Source of the DNA: Phoebastria nigripes
Taxonomy: Eukaryota; Chordata; Aves; Procellariiformes; Diomedeidae
Length of the DNA: 64,000 nt
Assembly (NCBI GenBank): GCA_035582835.1
Contig: JAYKAV010003143.1
Coordinates: forward strand, 2,667,673 to 2,731,672
Reading direction: 5' to 3'
Shown here: piece after piece, positions 53,751 to 64,000 of the stretch
How the letters are laid out: each line of letters begins with the position of its first letter
Numbering within the stretch: position 1 is the first letter of the stretch
Position numbers and translations under genes: made by a program
The notes under the pieces: model-generated
The model's database searches: none
What the model was told of the DNA's origin: nothing
The model's input: only the letters and a program-made list of their open reading frames with translations

Positions 53751-56700
53751 GGATATCAAGGAGTTTTCTCCACTGCCTAGACATAAAGGAAGTTCTTCTT
53801 TGTCCTTATATTTCACTTTCTCTGTCAGCATGCCTTTCTTCAAGCAATTATTGTGATCTTACAGCCTCTAACACAAAACAGAAGACTATACAGTTTGAGA
53901 GACATGATATGCCACCACCCGCTACCACGTTGCCAAATACCTATTGTTTAGCTTCCCATTCTAATTACTCCACCAACTTCAAAACTGATTTCCGATATAA
54001 TAGATTTAACTTAGGAATATCTCAGATAGAGCCATCTCACCTCCCATGAATTTGATGGAGATTTGCCTCCACCAAATCCATGAATTATCCTGCTGGACCA
54101 GCAAACGAATAAAGTCTGCCATATTTCTGTGATGCTTCTGGTAGAAAATCACAATGCTTCACTTATTACTTAGCACCCAGACGGTCTCTGGTATTATTGT
54201 ACAGCCATTCTTTCACACAGTAGGTTTTACTGTAAAATATGCAGTGGTCTTCACTGCAATCAACCTTTTTATCTCCTCTAATATCATAAACTGCCTTTTG
54301 CAGTGCAGTGCTGTACAAGAAGGTTTGTTTTGCTAGGACCACAAACAGCACACACAACCTTGCAGCCATCAGCAGGGCTCTCCCACTTGGACTCAGTTTG
54401 CAAGATCATTAAGTAAACCTAAACGTGAAGGGATAACCACAGCCTAACATAACAGCTTTACTTAAATATGAAGCTTGTGATGACTCAAAACTCCTTAAAA
54501 CAGTGCTCATCAGGCTTCAGCTTGGTTCAGTGGATTTAAAGCTGCCTTTGTCTGCCATTATATTTCTTTCTTTCCTAAAGCAATAGGATCTCAGGACTGT
54601 CCAGGCTAGTAACACGCTGAGCCTTATGATATTCTCACTCTTTTGTTATTCAGATTTTATCTCCAGAAGCAGCACTGTGCTAAGACCTGGTCGCTGCATG
54701 AGATCCGTCATTACTACAAGTTTATAAAAAAACCAAAAGATGAAAATTAAAATGGTTGTTAGCTACATAGTTATGATTCTACTATGGAGTTGTAGGGTCT
54801 TGTTATGTGTGGCCGTATAGCCCAGAATCAGTATCTGGAAATGACTCCCAGAGACATAGCTATATCCAGAATGCTGTTTTGCATACTCTTGTCTAGCAAA
54901 TCACCAAGTACAAAGAAAAATGCAATGTTAAGTCTATAATAGGTGAAGCATTTCTAGTTGGTATGATAAAATAGTAAAGCCGCTGTACAATGTGGCTGTA
55001 CGATGACAGGAGCCAATACCCTCTATGTTGTCCCTTCAAGCCCTGAGTTTCAGAAAATACAGGAACAGTCATATTGTGCATTAACTGCCGTTCTCAAGTA
55101 GTCCTGAAGTTGTCTGGTCAATGCAAACAATCTGCAGTGATATCTTTGCATGAATAACTGCCAACCACCTAATGAGGACAGAGCTAATAGAGTCGTACTC
55201 CACATCCAAGTGGAAAGCTTCCAACCTACCAACCAAATAAAGATGCACAAAATAAATGCTGACAGGGCTAGCACGATCAACTACAGTAGCTGGGCTCAAA
55301 GTAGCTTCTCGAAAGAATTCACAGTTGAAATACCGACAGTAAAAAGCAGAAGCAGACATTATCACCAGCCTGCTCCTTGACTATCAACACTTCCAACAAC
55401 ATAGTCAAAAACTGGATTGAGAATACAATGCACGTTCATCCAAGTTACTATCCAATAACCTATGGAGAAGATGAAGGTTCAGTTATGGTAGAGAGGAGCA
55501 GAGCTAAGTACCCTCTTCATGTAAAGAATACCACTATCAGAAATAATCTCTCCATCCTCTCAGCAGCCTCACAGAGGTGTTGAACAACAGATAAAAAAAG
55601 ATTTTGCAAAGTTCACATTACTGTGATGGGGGGAGCGGGGGATAAAAATAAGTATTGGTCACCACACGGTTTCTCAAATAAAAGATGCTGCTGATTTCCA
55701 TTAATGAAACTTAGCTATAAATTAACACAACTTCTGAATAAAACCTATTGAGATACCCCCTACTCTGCAGTCCAGCTGCACTGCTTATCTGAAATTATTT
55801 CAAGACACGTCCATCAAAAGGAGAAGGAAAAAAAAAAAAAAATCACACTACCTTTTCTTCAAGAAATTAAATTTTAGAATACGTGGTAGAAGAAAGTATT
55901 CTTTTTCGTACTTATTTCAGTTCTCATTTTTCAGGATTTCTGTTCTGTCAGGTGTGTTTAGCTATCCCTTTCACCAGGTGAGATTTTGTGTGTGCATACA
56001 TGAGAGCATGAGTGCATTATGTGTATCTACACATACACCTGTAAAATCTATTCCTTTAAGCTATCCATTTTCTCAAAGATTAAAAATGGCTTAAGCTCAT
56101 GAACAGTGTACAGTAAATAATCATTTGTATACAGAAAGCAAACACACTTGACTATGCCAGACAGAGCTCTCATCAGCTTAAATGCTCATTTTGAAATGAA
56201 CAACGAGAAATAAGTGATCCAACTTGACTGCCCAGATTCACCCACCAGACAGAAACATACAGGTGCATTTTATATGATGTCAGCATATTACACAGACTAG
56301 CATTCTAGACACCAAACTGAAGTCCAAACACTCTGTAGATTTTGTAAAGCACCTCCAAAGCCATCTGAAATCTTCAGACTTCCAGAGGCAAAGATTTACT
56401 TTGAAAGACACTTGAGCATCTTTTTATTTGCCACAGTGAAGGTGTCCAAGCAACTTTAACTGCCCTCTACTAATTCCACGCAGGAACCTTTTAATGGTAA
56501 TACCGTTACCACTGATAGCCATTTATTAATGATAATACATAAGAGCCAAACCATTTATTAATGATAATACATAAGAGCCATTTAAAGTCCTTTTTTCCCT
56601 CCTTGTGATGAAATATTAGGAACAGTGATTTTAAAATCAACTGATCCTAGAGCTGGCAGTCCAGTAAGTCCCTAGTGCCTGCAGAGAGCCTTACTGAGAA

Positions 56701-57700
56701 CAGTGCAGCTCCGTGAGAGTGACAGAAACTGGGCTTGGGCTGAAGGCAACTAATATAAAAAAAGGAGTATACTCAAGAAGAATACCTTTAAATACCTTTA
56801 GCTTCAGTGGCAGTCGTTTGGAAAGAAAGCAACTGTGCAAGTCCCCATAAAAGAACATTCCTTACCAGCATTTGCTGGAAAAAAATCCCTTCGCTAATGC
56901 GCATCTTTTAAATACTAAATAAATTTCCTCAAAAGCAGCATATATACTTCATAACAACAGCCATCAATTTTGAAGGAAATGATGAGAGTATGCCTTATTT
57001 CTTAATTCAGATCATTCTGCTGGTTTTATTCTGACTTTACATTTTTTAAAGTATGCACTTTTGTTTGGATTTCACACAAAACAAATGCACTTCTACATTC
57101 TTAAGAGAACTCTCAGGTCTCAGTATCACATCTCCTTTGAAGGGGTTGCATTAAATTGCAAAACTAACCTCGAGCCTAGCCGCTGCAGAATGTAATTGAA
57201 TGTATTTAGCTGCTACAAGCATTGGACCACTGTCGCAAAGTGGTAGCGTCCCTTGGGACTCACCAGGATTTAGTCCCTGATCTTCCAGTATTGCTCCTGT
57301 CTGGGGAATGGGCATGGTACGGGGATACACCTCTTCCAGGGCAATGCATCTCCCTGCAACTTTCACCCCCAGTGGACATACTCTCTACAATGCTGTTAAA
57401 ATGTCTGATACTGGTTCCAAGTAAATATAAAGCAAACTTCAGCTGGCTGAAATGCTAAGATGAGCTCTTACTCACAGCTGTCACAGAAACCAAGCTAAGA
57501 ATGTAAAAGTGGCAGTTCACAGACATCAGGGGGAACATCCCTTGAATGTTCCCATCCCTTGGAGCCATAAAGTAAGTAGGATAAATACATTTAAGTTCTG
57601 AAAAGAAGTCCTGTCATATTTCTCCAGCACGGTACAGAAGAGCTTCAGATGGATTGGAGAGATTCGTTGCTGTAAGAAACAGGAAAAAAATGCAGAATCT
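53751..57700. other. IL21 upstream region, no gene seen
   Basis: AT-rich DNA between the motif cluster and the IL21 promoter. It holds the 30-bp tandem duplication near 56.5 kb and a long A run near 55.83 kb. The open frame running from 53441 to 54049 overlaps the motif cluster and resembles no protein. Confidence 0.55.
56519..56580 (+). repeat. Tandem duplication, 30-bp identical units
   Basis: A 30-base unit beginning CCATTTATTAATGATAATAC occurs at 56519-56548 and again at 56551-56580, separated by AA. The two copies are identical, which suggests a recent event or slippage. It lies 1.5 kb upstream of IL21. Confidence 0.92.
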
Positions 57701-57755
57701 TTGTTTACCTAGGTCTGTGGTTTCTAAGTATCTACTTTTTACTACGTTCATTTCT

Positions 57756-57984
57756 TGACTCAAAGCGAAAATGGGAATTCACCCTTTTCTCTTTTTTTCC
57801 TGTCCAATGTGCAGATGGGGCATATTTTCGTTCACTCCATCAATCCCTGCCCCCTACGCACAAACTCGCATACATGCACCTAGCCAGTGGAAAAGAAAAA
57901 AGGGTTACTCATTAATCCATTCTACAAAGCTTTCCAAACTGAAATGGGTGGGTTTTACGTCTCCAGCAAGGAGCAATATATAGG
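57756..57984 (+). promoter_or_regulatory. IL21: IL21 core promoter
   Basis: A TATA box (AATATATAGG, 57975-57984) lies 98 bases before the IL21 ATG, giving a 5' UTR of roughly 75 bases. Upstream are a perfect AP-1 site TGACTCA (57756-57762), a CCAAT (57804-57808) and two NFAT-core GGAAAA sites (57889-57894 on plus; 57795-57800 on minus). IL21 is known to be induced by calcium signalling through NFAT in activated CD4 T cells, so these motifs suit the gene. Their use here is inferred. Confidence 0.6.
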
Positions 57985-58081
57985 TAGGTACATAGCATAC
58001 CTGAGCACAGCTCAAACTGAAGTGTTCATCTTGAATAGCACAACTTTGCTCCTAGCACATTCTAAAACAAAACTCATCAGT

Positions 58082-58216
58082 ATGGAGAGGATGATTATTT
58101 TCTGTATGCTTTTCTTCTGTTGCAGTATGGCGCTGACTGCAGCTCCACACAAAATAGCAAAATACAAACAGCTTTTCAAGACAATTAAACTGTTAGAAAC
58201 CACAGTGAAAGATAAG
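58082..58216 (+). CDS. IL21: IL21 exon 1 (residues 1-45)
   Basis: Encodes the signal peptide and helix A (KIAKYKQLFKTIKLLETTV). It ends KDK at a GTAAGC donor (58217). Intron 1 is only 126 bases. Confidence 0.95.
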
Positions 58217-61200
58217 GTAAGCAAAGTATTTGTCATAATATTGAAATTGTTTTCAAGCATTATGTATTGCTTAGAATATATCTTGTGAGGGACATCACTT
58301 TTAAATGTTAAACTTTTCTAACTTAGATTTGTTTTATTGTAGGATGTTGAATTGCTGCATACACCAGAAAACCCTGTGGTGAGACTACTTTAACATTTCT
58401 TTCTAATTATATCAATTTGATTTGGTACTGGTTTATTCCATTGACAAATGGCAGATGCTGCCTTCTTCACATCTCTGACCTAGTACTCTTAATGCAAGCT
58501 GGATTGAATAAGAAAATACTTTGATAAAAGTTCCTTATTTCTGGATTTTTAATGGCAGAAATGTTTATATTATGTAATCTTGATTACTATTTTGCTATCG
58601 TGTGTGTATTCTAACACACCCACAGATTCAAATTTGTATGTATTCCGTTTACTCAAGAAATGGTGCTAAGAGTGAGGATTCATACAAGATCCAAACGAGC
58701 AGCAGTGCTCTTGGGGATGCAGGTTTTGGGAGTGGCAGTGCCTCCAGCTGCCATGAGCTCCAGCTGCACTGGGAGCATTGCGGAGCAGAACCCAAAGGGA
58801 CCCCCCCCCTTTCCCTCCCACTGAAGCTAAATGCCAAGAGTGGCACTGTAAGGCCATATTACATAGCGCTTCCTCTCATATGCAGTCACACTGGTTTCTC
58901 TGAGTGTCTGTAAGGGCTGTGCTATCAATGGGATGATGGAACTGCATTCTGCAAGTATTCTCTTTGCATTATAACTAGTTAAAATTACAAGAAAAGGTCC
59001 CTGTGAATCCCTTTTTAATACAGATATTTATTTATACATTATTTAATGCTGATACTCTGTGTGTTCCAAGATCAGGAACTTCTTATATGTAGTAAATTAC
59101 ACCAGAGTCACAGAAAGCGTGTGCATACTCGAAAGTGGCAGGATGCAGGATTTACCGTAAAATTAAACGCTAGTAATAGTAACAACATGTCTTAAAAGCT
59201 TAGAAGGTAAATGTGTCCTCCTTTCTTTTAATAATCTCCAACATACAACAAAGGTCTAGAGCTAGCCATGGCTAATCTAATGTTATACTTCTCCTGTTAT
59301 CAGCTGTCTTAAATGTACCTGTAATTTTGATTTTTGAGCCGACAGCTATTTCAGAAAGCAAACAATTTTGATCGACGTATAAAAATGATCATTATGCATA
59401 GTTTTTTCAAAAACGCCCAGAGCTTAAAGCTATTTACTCAGGACTGTAAACTCTCTTGCAAAACGACAAGAAGAAAGGAAAAAAACTCACCTTGTTTCAC
59501 AAAGGTTTTGTTAGCCTCCTCCTATGCTTTACAGTTGGGTGCATTTTTTACTTGCCAAAAACATACAGAAGCATGACCAAAACAGATACATTCCTTCTCA
59601 TTGCTAGAAACAACTGCAATGCAAAAACCTAATGCACCCTAACTAATTGCTGGGTTTTTTTCATTAACACTCACTAACTTGTGGTGTCAAAGTGAAAAGG
59701 AGGAGATGATTAGCTGTCATTTTACTGCAGTGTTTGCCACTACCTCCGAAACAAAGCAAATACAACTAGTGACTAATCGCTTAATCAGTTTGTTTTTTTT
59801 TTTTTTTTTCTCTCAAAAAACATGGTCACCTCAGGAAGGAAGACAACAGTTCATTTGCAGCTTAGGGCTTTACAGTCTGATTCTGGGAGGTCCCAAGCAC
59901 CTCCGCTGAAAACTAGAGGAGACAGATAATTCANATATTTAGAAGGCACTAAGTTGATACAGGTTCAACCTCTGATGAAAAATTAAAAAAAAATATTAGT
60001 GTGCCAACAGTAATTATCACCAACAACCATGTTACAAACTTTTCATCCTGCAGGGTGAAATTTACATTTATTGAACTGCCCAAATACTAAGGTATGAATT
60101 ACAGTGTGCCAAAGCTGCACGCAGGGTCATTAGGTGCAATCACACCCTAATGAAACTGGATTTAATAAAAAGTCTTTCATATAACTGTATTTCAAATATC
60201 AAAATATTGCTTCTATGATAACCTGCTTATGCCAGATTTACATTTGGCCTTGAATATTCAGGAAGAGGACTACCTTTTATAACATTCAAAATTCAGTGGT
60301 TTATCACTATTTGTTTTGACTTCCTTGAGGTTCCTGTGAGTGGACTGAGTGTTAGCCCCAATTCAATCCCACACAATTTCCTTTACACTCAACAGTGAAG
60401 CATCTTTTTTTTTTTAAAAAAAGGAGGTGAGAAGTTTAACAGTTCAGAGGACATCAACTCAAGGGAAAACATGCTGAGGCTGAAAAAGCAGTCTTAAGAC
60501 TGAAGTGATTCAAGACCAGAGGGAAAATAACATCTACTGCTGGTGATTGACATTGTGGCTGAAGCCAGTGACACAATGCTGACTTACATCTGATCAGCAT
60601 CTAACCCCGCTGATCGCTAATTCAGGAAGTGAAGGCTTTTCAGGCTAATCTGTAAAGCTAGTTTGAGTCAGATGCAGAGTAGTGCTGCAAATTGCCTCTG
60701 ACAGGAATATTGTATGTTTGCCTAGCCCCTCTCGGACATTACCAGTGGTCTATGCTTTTTAATGCCTCTTCATCAAAGTGCTTAACCCATCACAATATAC
60801 TAAACACCACAATCCTTGTGGTCCTCTGACTGTTGGCCTGCCTACAGCTAACTGTTAACTCAGCAAAAAAAAAAAAAAAGGCAGCATATATGAGAAATTC
60901 TGGTTTCTCAGCTCATCACGGATGAGGCAGAAAATGTTTTCAGTTTCAGCTGGAAAATTGATCTCTTTAAAAACGAGTGTTTTTTTTCCAGTAAGCAAGA
61001 CTGGTTACGGTAAGAAGCTTGAAACAAACATAAATGTGTGGTTTTTAAGGCAAATAAAATGTTATATCTAACCAAAATAAAATGTTGCTATTAAAATTTG
61101 CTATAAGCAACATACATGAAGGTTGCCTTGTCCTTGCCAGAGCAGCAAACTGCCGTGGCATCTAATAAACCAGATGAGATTCAGCTTCGGTAGCAGTTGG

Positions 61201-62996
61201 TATGCAAAACAGGGATGATGGCTTTGGAGCCTTTCTAATATGCGTAATCAGCAGTTCTAAATGTTTCCTTCTTTGGAAAACAGAAAGCAAGTTAGAAATT
61301 GGCTTCAGTAAACACTGCTTTTCTTTCTCTGTTGACTGTAGGTTAGTTTTGGTGATATTTTCCATAGTTGTGTGCCCAGCGAAGGAAAACAGCCACTGCG
61401 CAGGAAAGGAGATTCTGGAGAGCTTGTAGTCTTTCTGTTAGCATCAGTAAAATTAATATGCAGCTGCACCATGAAAGGAAAACGGCAGGTTGCTTTAATT
61501 CCAGATAAGCAGCAGCAACAGAAAATTTGTATCATCAGAATAAATAGCTTCTTCTTCAAGTTAGATACAGATGGTGCTTACTTTCCTTGACCTGAATTTA
61601 AAGCAACATAGTAAGACAATTCAAGCCAGGAGCCTGGCTCCTTATCCTGCCTCTCATCCTCAATCCCTCTTTTCCTTTTAGTAAGGTAACTAACTCACTT
61701 CATCGCCTTCATTCCCCATGCTATCAAGTGAGAACATTTCAATAGTACTTGAAAATATGCAGTTCTACATAAATTCTAAGTATAATTATTAAGTAGGTAA
61801 TATTAGAAATAGCACAAAAATTAGGAAGAAAAAAAGTATATTCCCACATGTAACACTGAGAAACAGTCCAAAGTGATATTCGTAATTTTTAAAAAAGAAA
61901 ATACGCATGCACGTGCTTGTGAAAACTTACTACATGTAACATGATCTACTCTTCAGTAGCATTTCTTTCAATTGCTGTCATGATTAATATCCAAGTGGAC
62001 GTTTTAGGCATTTATTTTATGAGGAAATACTTAAGCAGTTATCAAAGAACAGGCAGAGTAAAGGTTAAAGATCTCTTGCGTATCTAAAACTAACTTTAAA
62101 AAAAAAAGAAAGACTACAGTTGAATCTTCTCAATTAATATCCTGGATACTTACTTTTGCACATGGACCACAACCTAACACATGCAGGAAAAAATGCTGCA
62201 ACATTCGTTTTAAAACTGTTCCTTCTTTTCCTGCCCTAGGACGGATGCCTGTTCACAGCTGTGACCTGCTTCCAGAAGGGCACACTGAAATTACAACCAG
62301 AAAACAGCCAAGTAAATTCTACGTTCACCCAAACGGTTAAAGTCTTGAAAAGATTCACCTTCAGCAACCCTGGAAAGGTAGGATTTCCTCACAATGCTCA
62401 TAATTGTGATCATTGCTCCTTATTTTCTATAGCAGACACCACCTGCAATGGTGGAATTGTAGAAAGCAAACTTGTTAGAAAAATGAATCTGCCTTTGGAA
62501 ATTAAAAACGTCCAATTTTCTGCACTTCTGGGAGAGGTGTTCACTCTGATCCTATCAGTCAATTGCATGTATGTACTTGGAACGATGTGCCGGACAGAAG
62601 GACAGGGATTACTGCAAAACATGTGAACGAAAGGTGTCGTTACTATATTCTTTCCTCTTCTGAAATAGCCTGTGTCTCAGCTTTTCCATTTGTAAAAGGC
62701 CTTGATTACAACCCTCTTGATTTTTCAGTAAGAAACTTGAAGTATTATTTATGATTCTGATGTGCTGTTTAGAAGTGGCATGATTTTCTTTATATTCCAG
62801 CAGTGCGAGTCTTCATGTGAATCTTATGAGAAAAAAACCCCCAAAGAGTTTTTGAAGAGCTTTGCAAAACTAATCAAACAGGTAATCAGAGTTGATTCCT
62901 CCTGGGTGCTTTTTGACATTTTGCAAACCATTACAGATATCCTTATTTTACACTATTTCTAACAATGCATTGTTTTTACAGTTATTCAAGGACTAA
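58082..62996 (+). CDS. IL21: Interleukin-21, 5 coding exons
   Basis: IL-21 is a secreted four-helix cytokine of activated T cells that acts through IL21R and the common gamma chain. Exons 58082-58216, 58343-58378, 62240-62377, 62801-62881 and 62982-62996 join in phase 0 to give about 134 residues. A signal peptide spans residues 1 to about 20 (IIFCMLFFCCSMALTA). Four family cysteines appear in DGCLFTAVTCFQK and QCESSC. CESYEKKTPKEFLKSFAKLI matches the mammalian hallmark CDSYEKKPPKEFLERFKSLL. One N-glycosylation sequon (NST) lies where human has NVS. The ATG is chosen because it precedes the signal peptide and has A at -3 and G at +4; the frame is open further upstream but that part lies in promoter sequence. 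The C terminus is the uncertain part, since another terminal exon is possible at 63352. Confidence 0.93.
58343..58378 (+). CDS. IL21: IL21 exon 2, 36-base micro-exon (residues 46-57)
   Basis: Lies between TTTTATTGTAG and GTGAGA. It encodes DVELLHTPENPV, the segment leading to helix B, equivalent to the short second exon of mammalian IL21. Confidence 0.93.
58379..62239 (+). other. IL21: IL21 intron 2
   Basis: About 3.9 kb of AT-rich DNA with no exon supported. It contains a T run (59793-59809), an A run near 60867-60880 and one ambiguous base (59934). Confidence 0.8.
62240..62377 (+). CDS. IL21: IL21 exon 3 (residues 58-103)
   Basis: The acceptor is TTTTCCTGCCCTAG, the donor GTAGGA. It encodes the cysteine pair DGCLFTAVTC, the FQK motif, the NST sequon and KVLKRFTFSNPGK. 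Confidence 0.95.
62801..62881 (+). CDS. IL21: IL21 exon 4 (residues 104-130)
   Basis: The acceptor is ATTCCAGCAG, a NAGNAG pair: splicing at 62801 includes Q, splicing at 62804 drops it. The exon encodes QCESSCESYEKK and helix D (TPKEFLKSFAKLIKQ), then a GTAATC donor. Reading on into the intron stays open for another 27 codons to 62962, so an intron-retention isoform is possible, like one known for human IL-21. Confidence 0.94.
62982..62996 (+). CDS. IL21: IL21 exon 5, likely last coding part (LFKD, stop)
   Basis: A strong acceptor (GCATTGTTTTTACAG) 100 bases after exon 4 leads in phase to TTA TTC AAG GAC TAA, extending helix D by LFKD. The short last intron agrees with my recollection of mammalian IL21. 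AU-rich sequence follows (TATTTAAA, TTATTTAAG), as expected for a cytokine 3' UTR. It competes with the alternative exon at 63352. Confidence 0.6.
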   Translation, partial: LFKD

Positions 62997-64000
62997 TATA
63001 GGACACACCAGAGCTGAAGGCTACTGAAAATCTACTATTTAAAGCAAACACTATGTTATTTAAGACAACATGAAAAACGTTAATATTTTCTATTGCTACT
63101 ATGCTGTGCTGTGTGTGTGTGGTAAGTGAAAGCTTCTCCCAAAATATTAAGGAGTCTTATTTGGATGGCTATTCAAAAGATGGATGCTGTTTTGAATGTG
63201 ATCCTAGCCTCACCTTACAGTGAGAATCAAATTGTAATTTCACAAAAATAGGTTCTCTTAAGGGACTTAACTATCACCTTCTGCTGAACTAGAAATGTAT
63301 GAGATGGCTACTCCTGTATTTTTGCTTTGATCTTAAATGAATTTCATACAGAGATGTCTCAAACCTTTTAAAGAAAACGAACAAAAAATTACCAGACGCA
63401 TTGAAGCCTCAAAAGGTAATCACTTGGACTGATTTCCTTATCTATAATACCACACACACAATTTTATTTATAAGTTCTTAGACTGTATCTTAGCTAATTA
63501 TGGAAAAATACCCTGCATTTAAAGGTCTTACAAATACTGGAAAAACATTTACAAATCATATGGTATGGCATGGGTCTGACCTGTGTCCATCTTGAAGTTA
63601 ATGGCACATTTGCCATGGGTTTCAATAGGGAAAGGAGTAACCCACATGCTCTAAGTGGAGATACAGGATTGTCCCCAGTATGTGGGGAAAAACACCTTTC
63701 AGAAGATGGAATTCCACCTAGACTCCCTCAACTTAACGTGATAAAACAGCAGAGGCATGACTGGCTGGTGTGACCAGCCACTGCAAAAGGTCCAACAAAT
63801 ACAGTAATTGATGATTATTCAGAGTGAAACAGCTCAAATACATATTGCTCTTTCTCAGAAGACAATATTTTACACCCATATTCACGTACCATTAACACTA
63901 TTCCTTCTCTCCACTCTTGATTCATTTTAATGGTTTAAGTTTTAATTGCAATTTTTTCTTTAAAAACTGTCAAGTTTTTTGTTATGTGGAAACCTGCCTG
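62997..64000 (+). other. IL21 3' UTR and downstream flank
   Basis: AU-rich sequence and a GTGTGTGTG run near 63110 follow the likely stop codon. No canonical AATAAA was found before the window ends, so the 3' end is either beyond the edge or uses a variant signal. A perfect 8-bp hairpin lies at 63762-63780 (TGGCTGGT, loop GTG, ACCAGCCA). IL2 is expected further right by synteny. Confidence 0.5.
63352..63429 (+). CDS. IL21: Alternative IL21 terminal exon candidate
   Basis: After ATGAATTTCATACAG, the frame from exon 4 continues RCLKPFKENEQKITRRIEAS and then KGNHLD before a TGA at 63430-63432. The peptide is charged and looks helical, more protein-like than chance. The acceptor tract is moderate. 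A GTAATC donor also occurs inside it at 63416, so it could be an internal exon. Using it would give an IL-21 of about 156 residues instead of 134. Confidence 0.35.

Noticed and set aside
53441..54049. 202-codon open frame
   Set aside because: Low-complexity, no domain, and it overlaps the regulatory motif cluster; best treated as non-coding pending transcript data.

Overview
The window is vertebrate nuclear DNA, almost certainly from a bird. It is AT-rich and intron-bearing, with two split genes, one CpG-island promoter, and two solo LTRs of a type I associate with neoavian birds (ends TGTCCTGGTTTC... and ...CCACRACA, 5-bp target duplications). There are no bacterial-style operons, no CRISPR array and no rRNA genes. 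Only two protein-coding genes can be supported; most of the long sequence between them is non-coding.

Left end (1-7650). A GC-rich, CCAAT/Sp1-type promoter at about 690-1480 drives a complete five-exon centrin gene on the + strand (CDS 1235-5894, 171 aa, four EF-hands). Its position next to IL21 makes it CETN4, a pseudogene in humans (CETN4P) but intact here. In mammals BBS12 lies head to head with CETN4, so the island is probably bidirectional and the first ~830 bases are probably the 5' end and first intron of BBS12 on the - strand. The BBS12 coding exon would lie beyond the left edge. The CETN4 3' UTR is about 1.7 kb and ends near an AATAAA at 7622.

Middle (7650-57700). About 50 kb contains no gene I can support. 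It holds two related solo LTRs (9567-10144 on -, 40642-41185 on +), each with a perfect 5-bp target duplication. It also holds a 95-bp duplication (21583 and 23333, 4 mismatches), an older dispersed repeat pair (31407 and 32627), a probable CR1 3'-end scrap near 36.66 kb and a 30-bp tandem duplication near 56.5 kb. A compact regulatory-looking cluster lies at 53673-53750: a MARE/AP-1 site, a CRE-like site fused to a TATA box, and a 17-bp perfect GATA palindrome, about 4.3 kb upstream of IL21.

Right end (57700-64000). IL21 is on the + strand (ATG 58082) with a TATA box and AP-1 and NFAT-core sites upstream. The coding exons are 58082-58216, 58343-58378, 62240-62377, 62801-62881 and a short last exon most likely at 62982-62996. 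A second possible terminal exon lies at 63352. The gene order CETN4-IL21, both on the same strand, matches the conserved BBS12-CETN4-IL21-IL2 block of amniotes, so IL2 is expected beyond the right edge. The two genes are unrelated in function (centriole/cilium versus T-cell cytokine). The space between them is the likely home of IL21 control elements.
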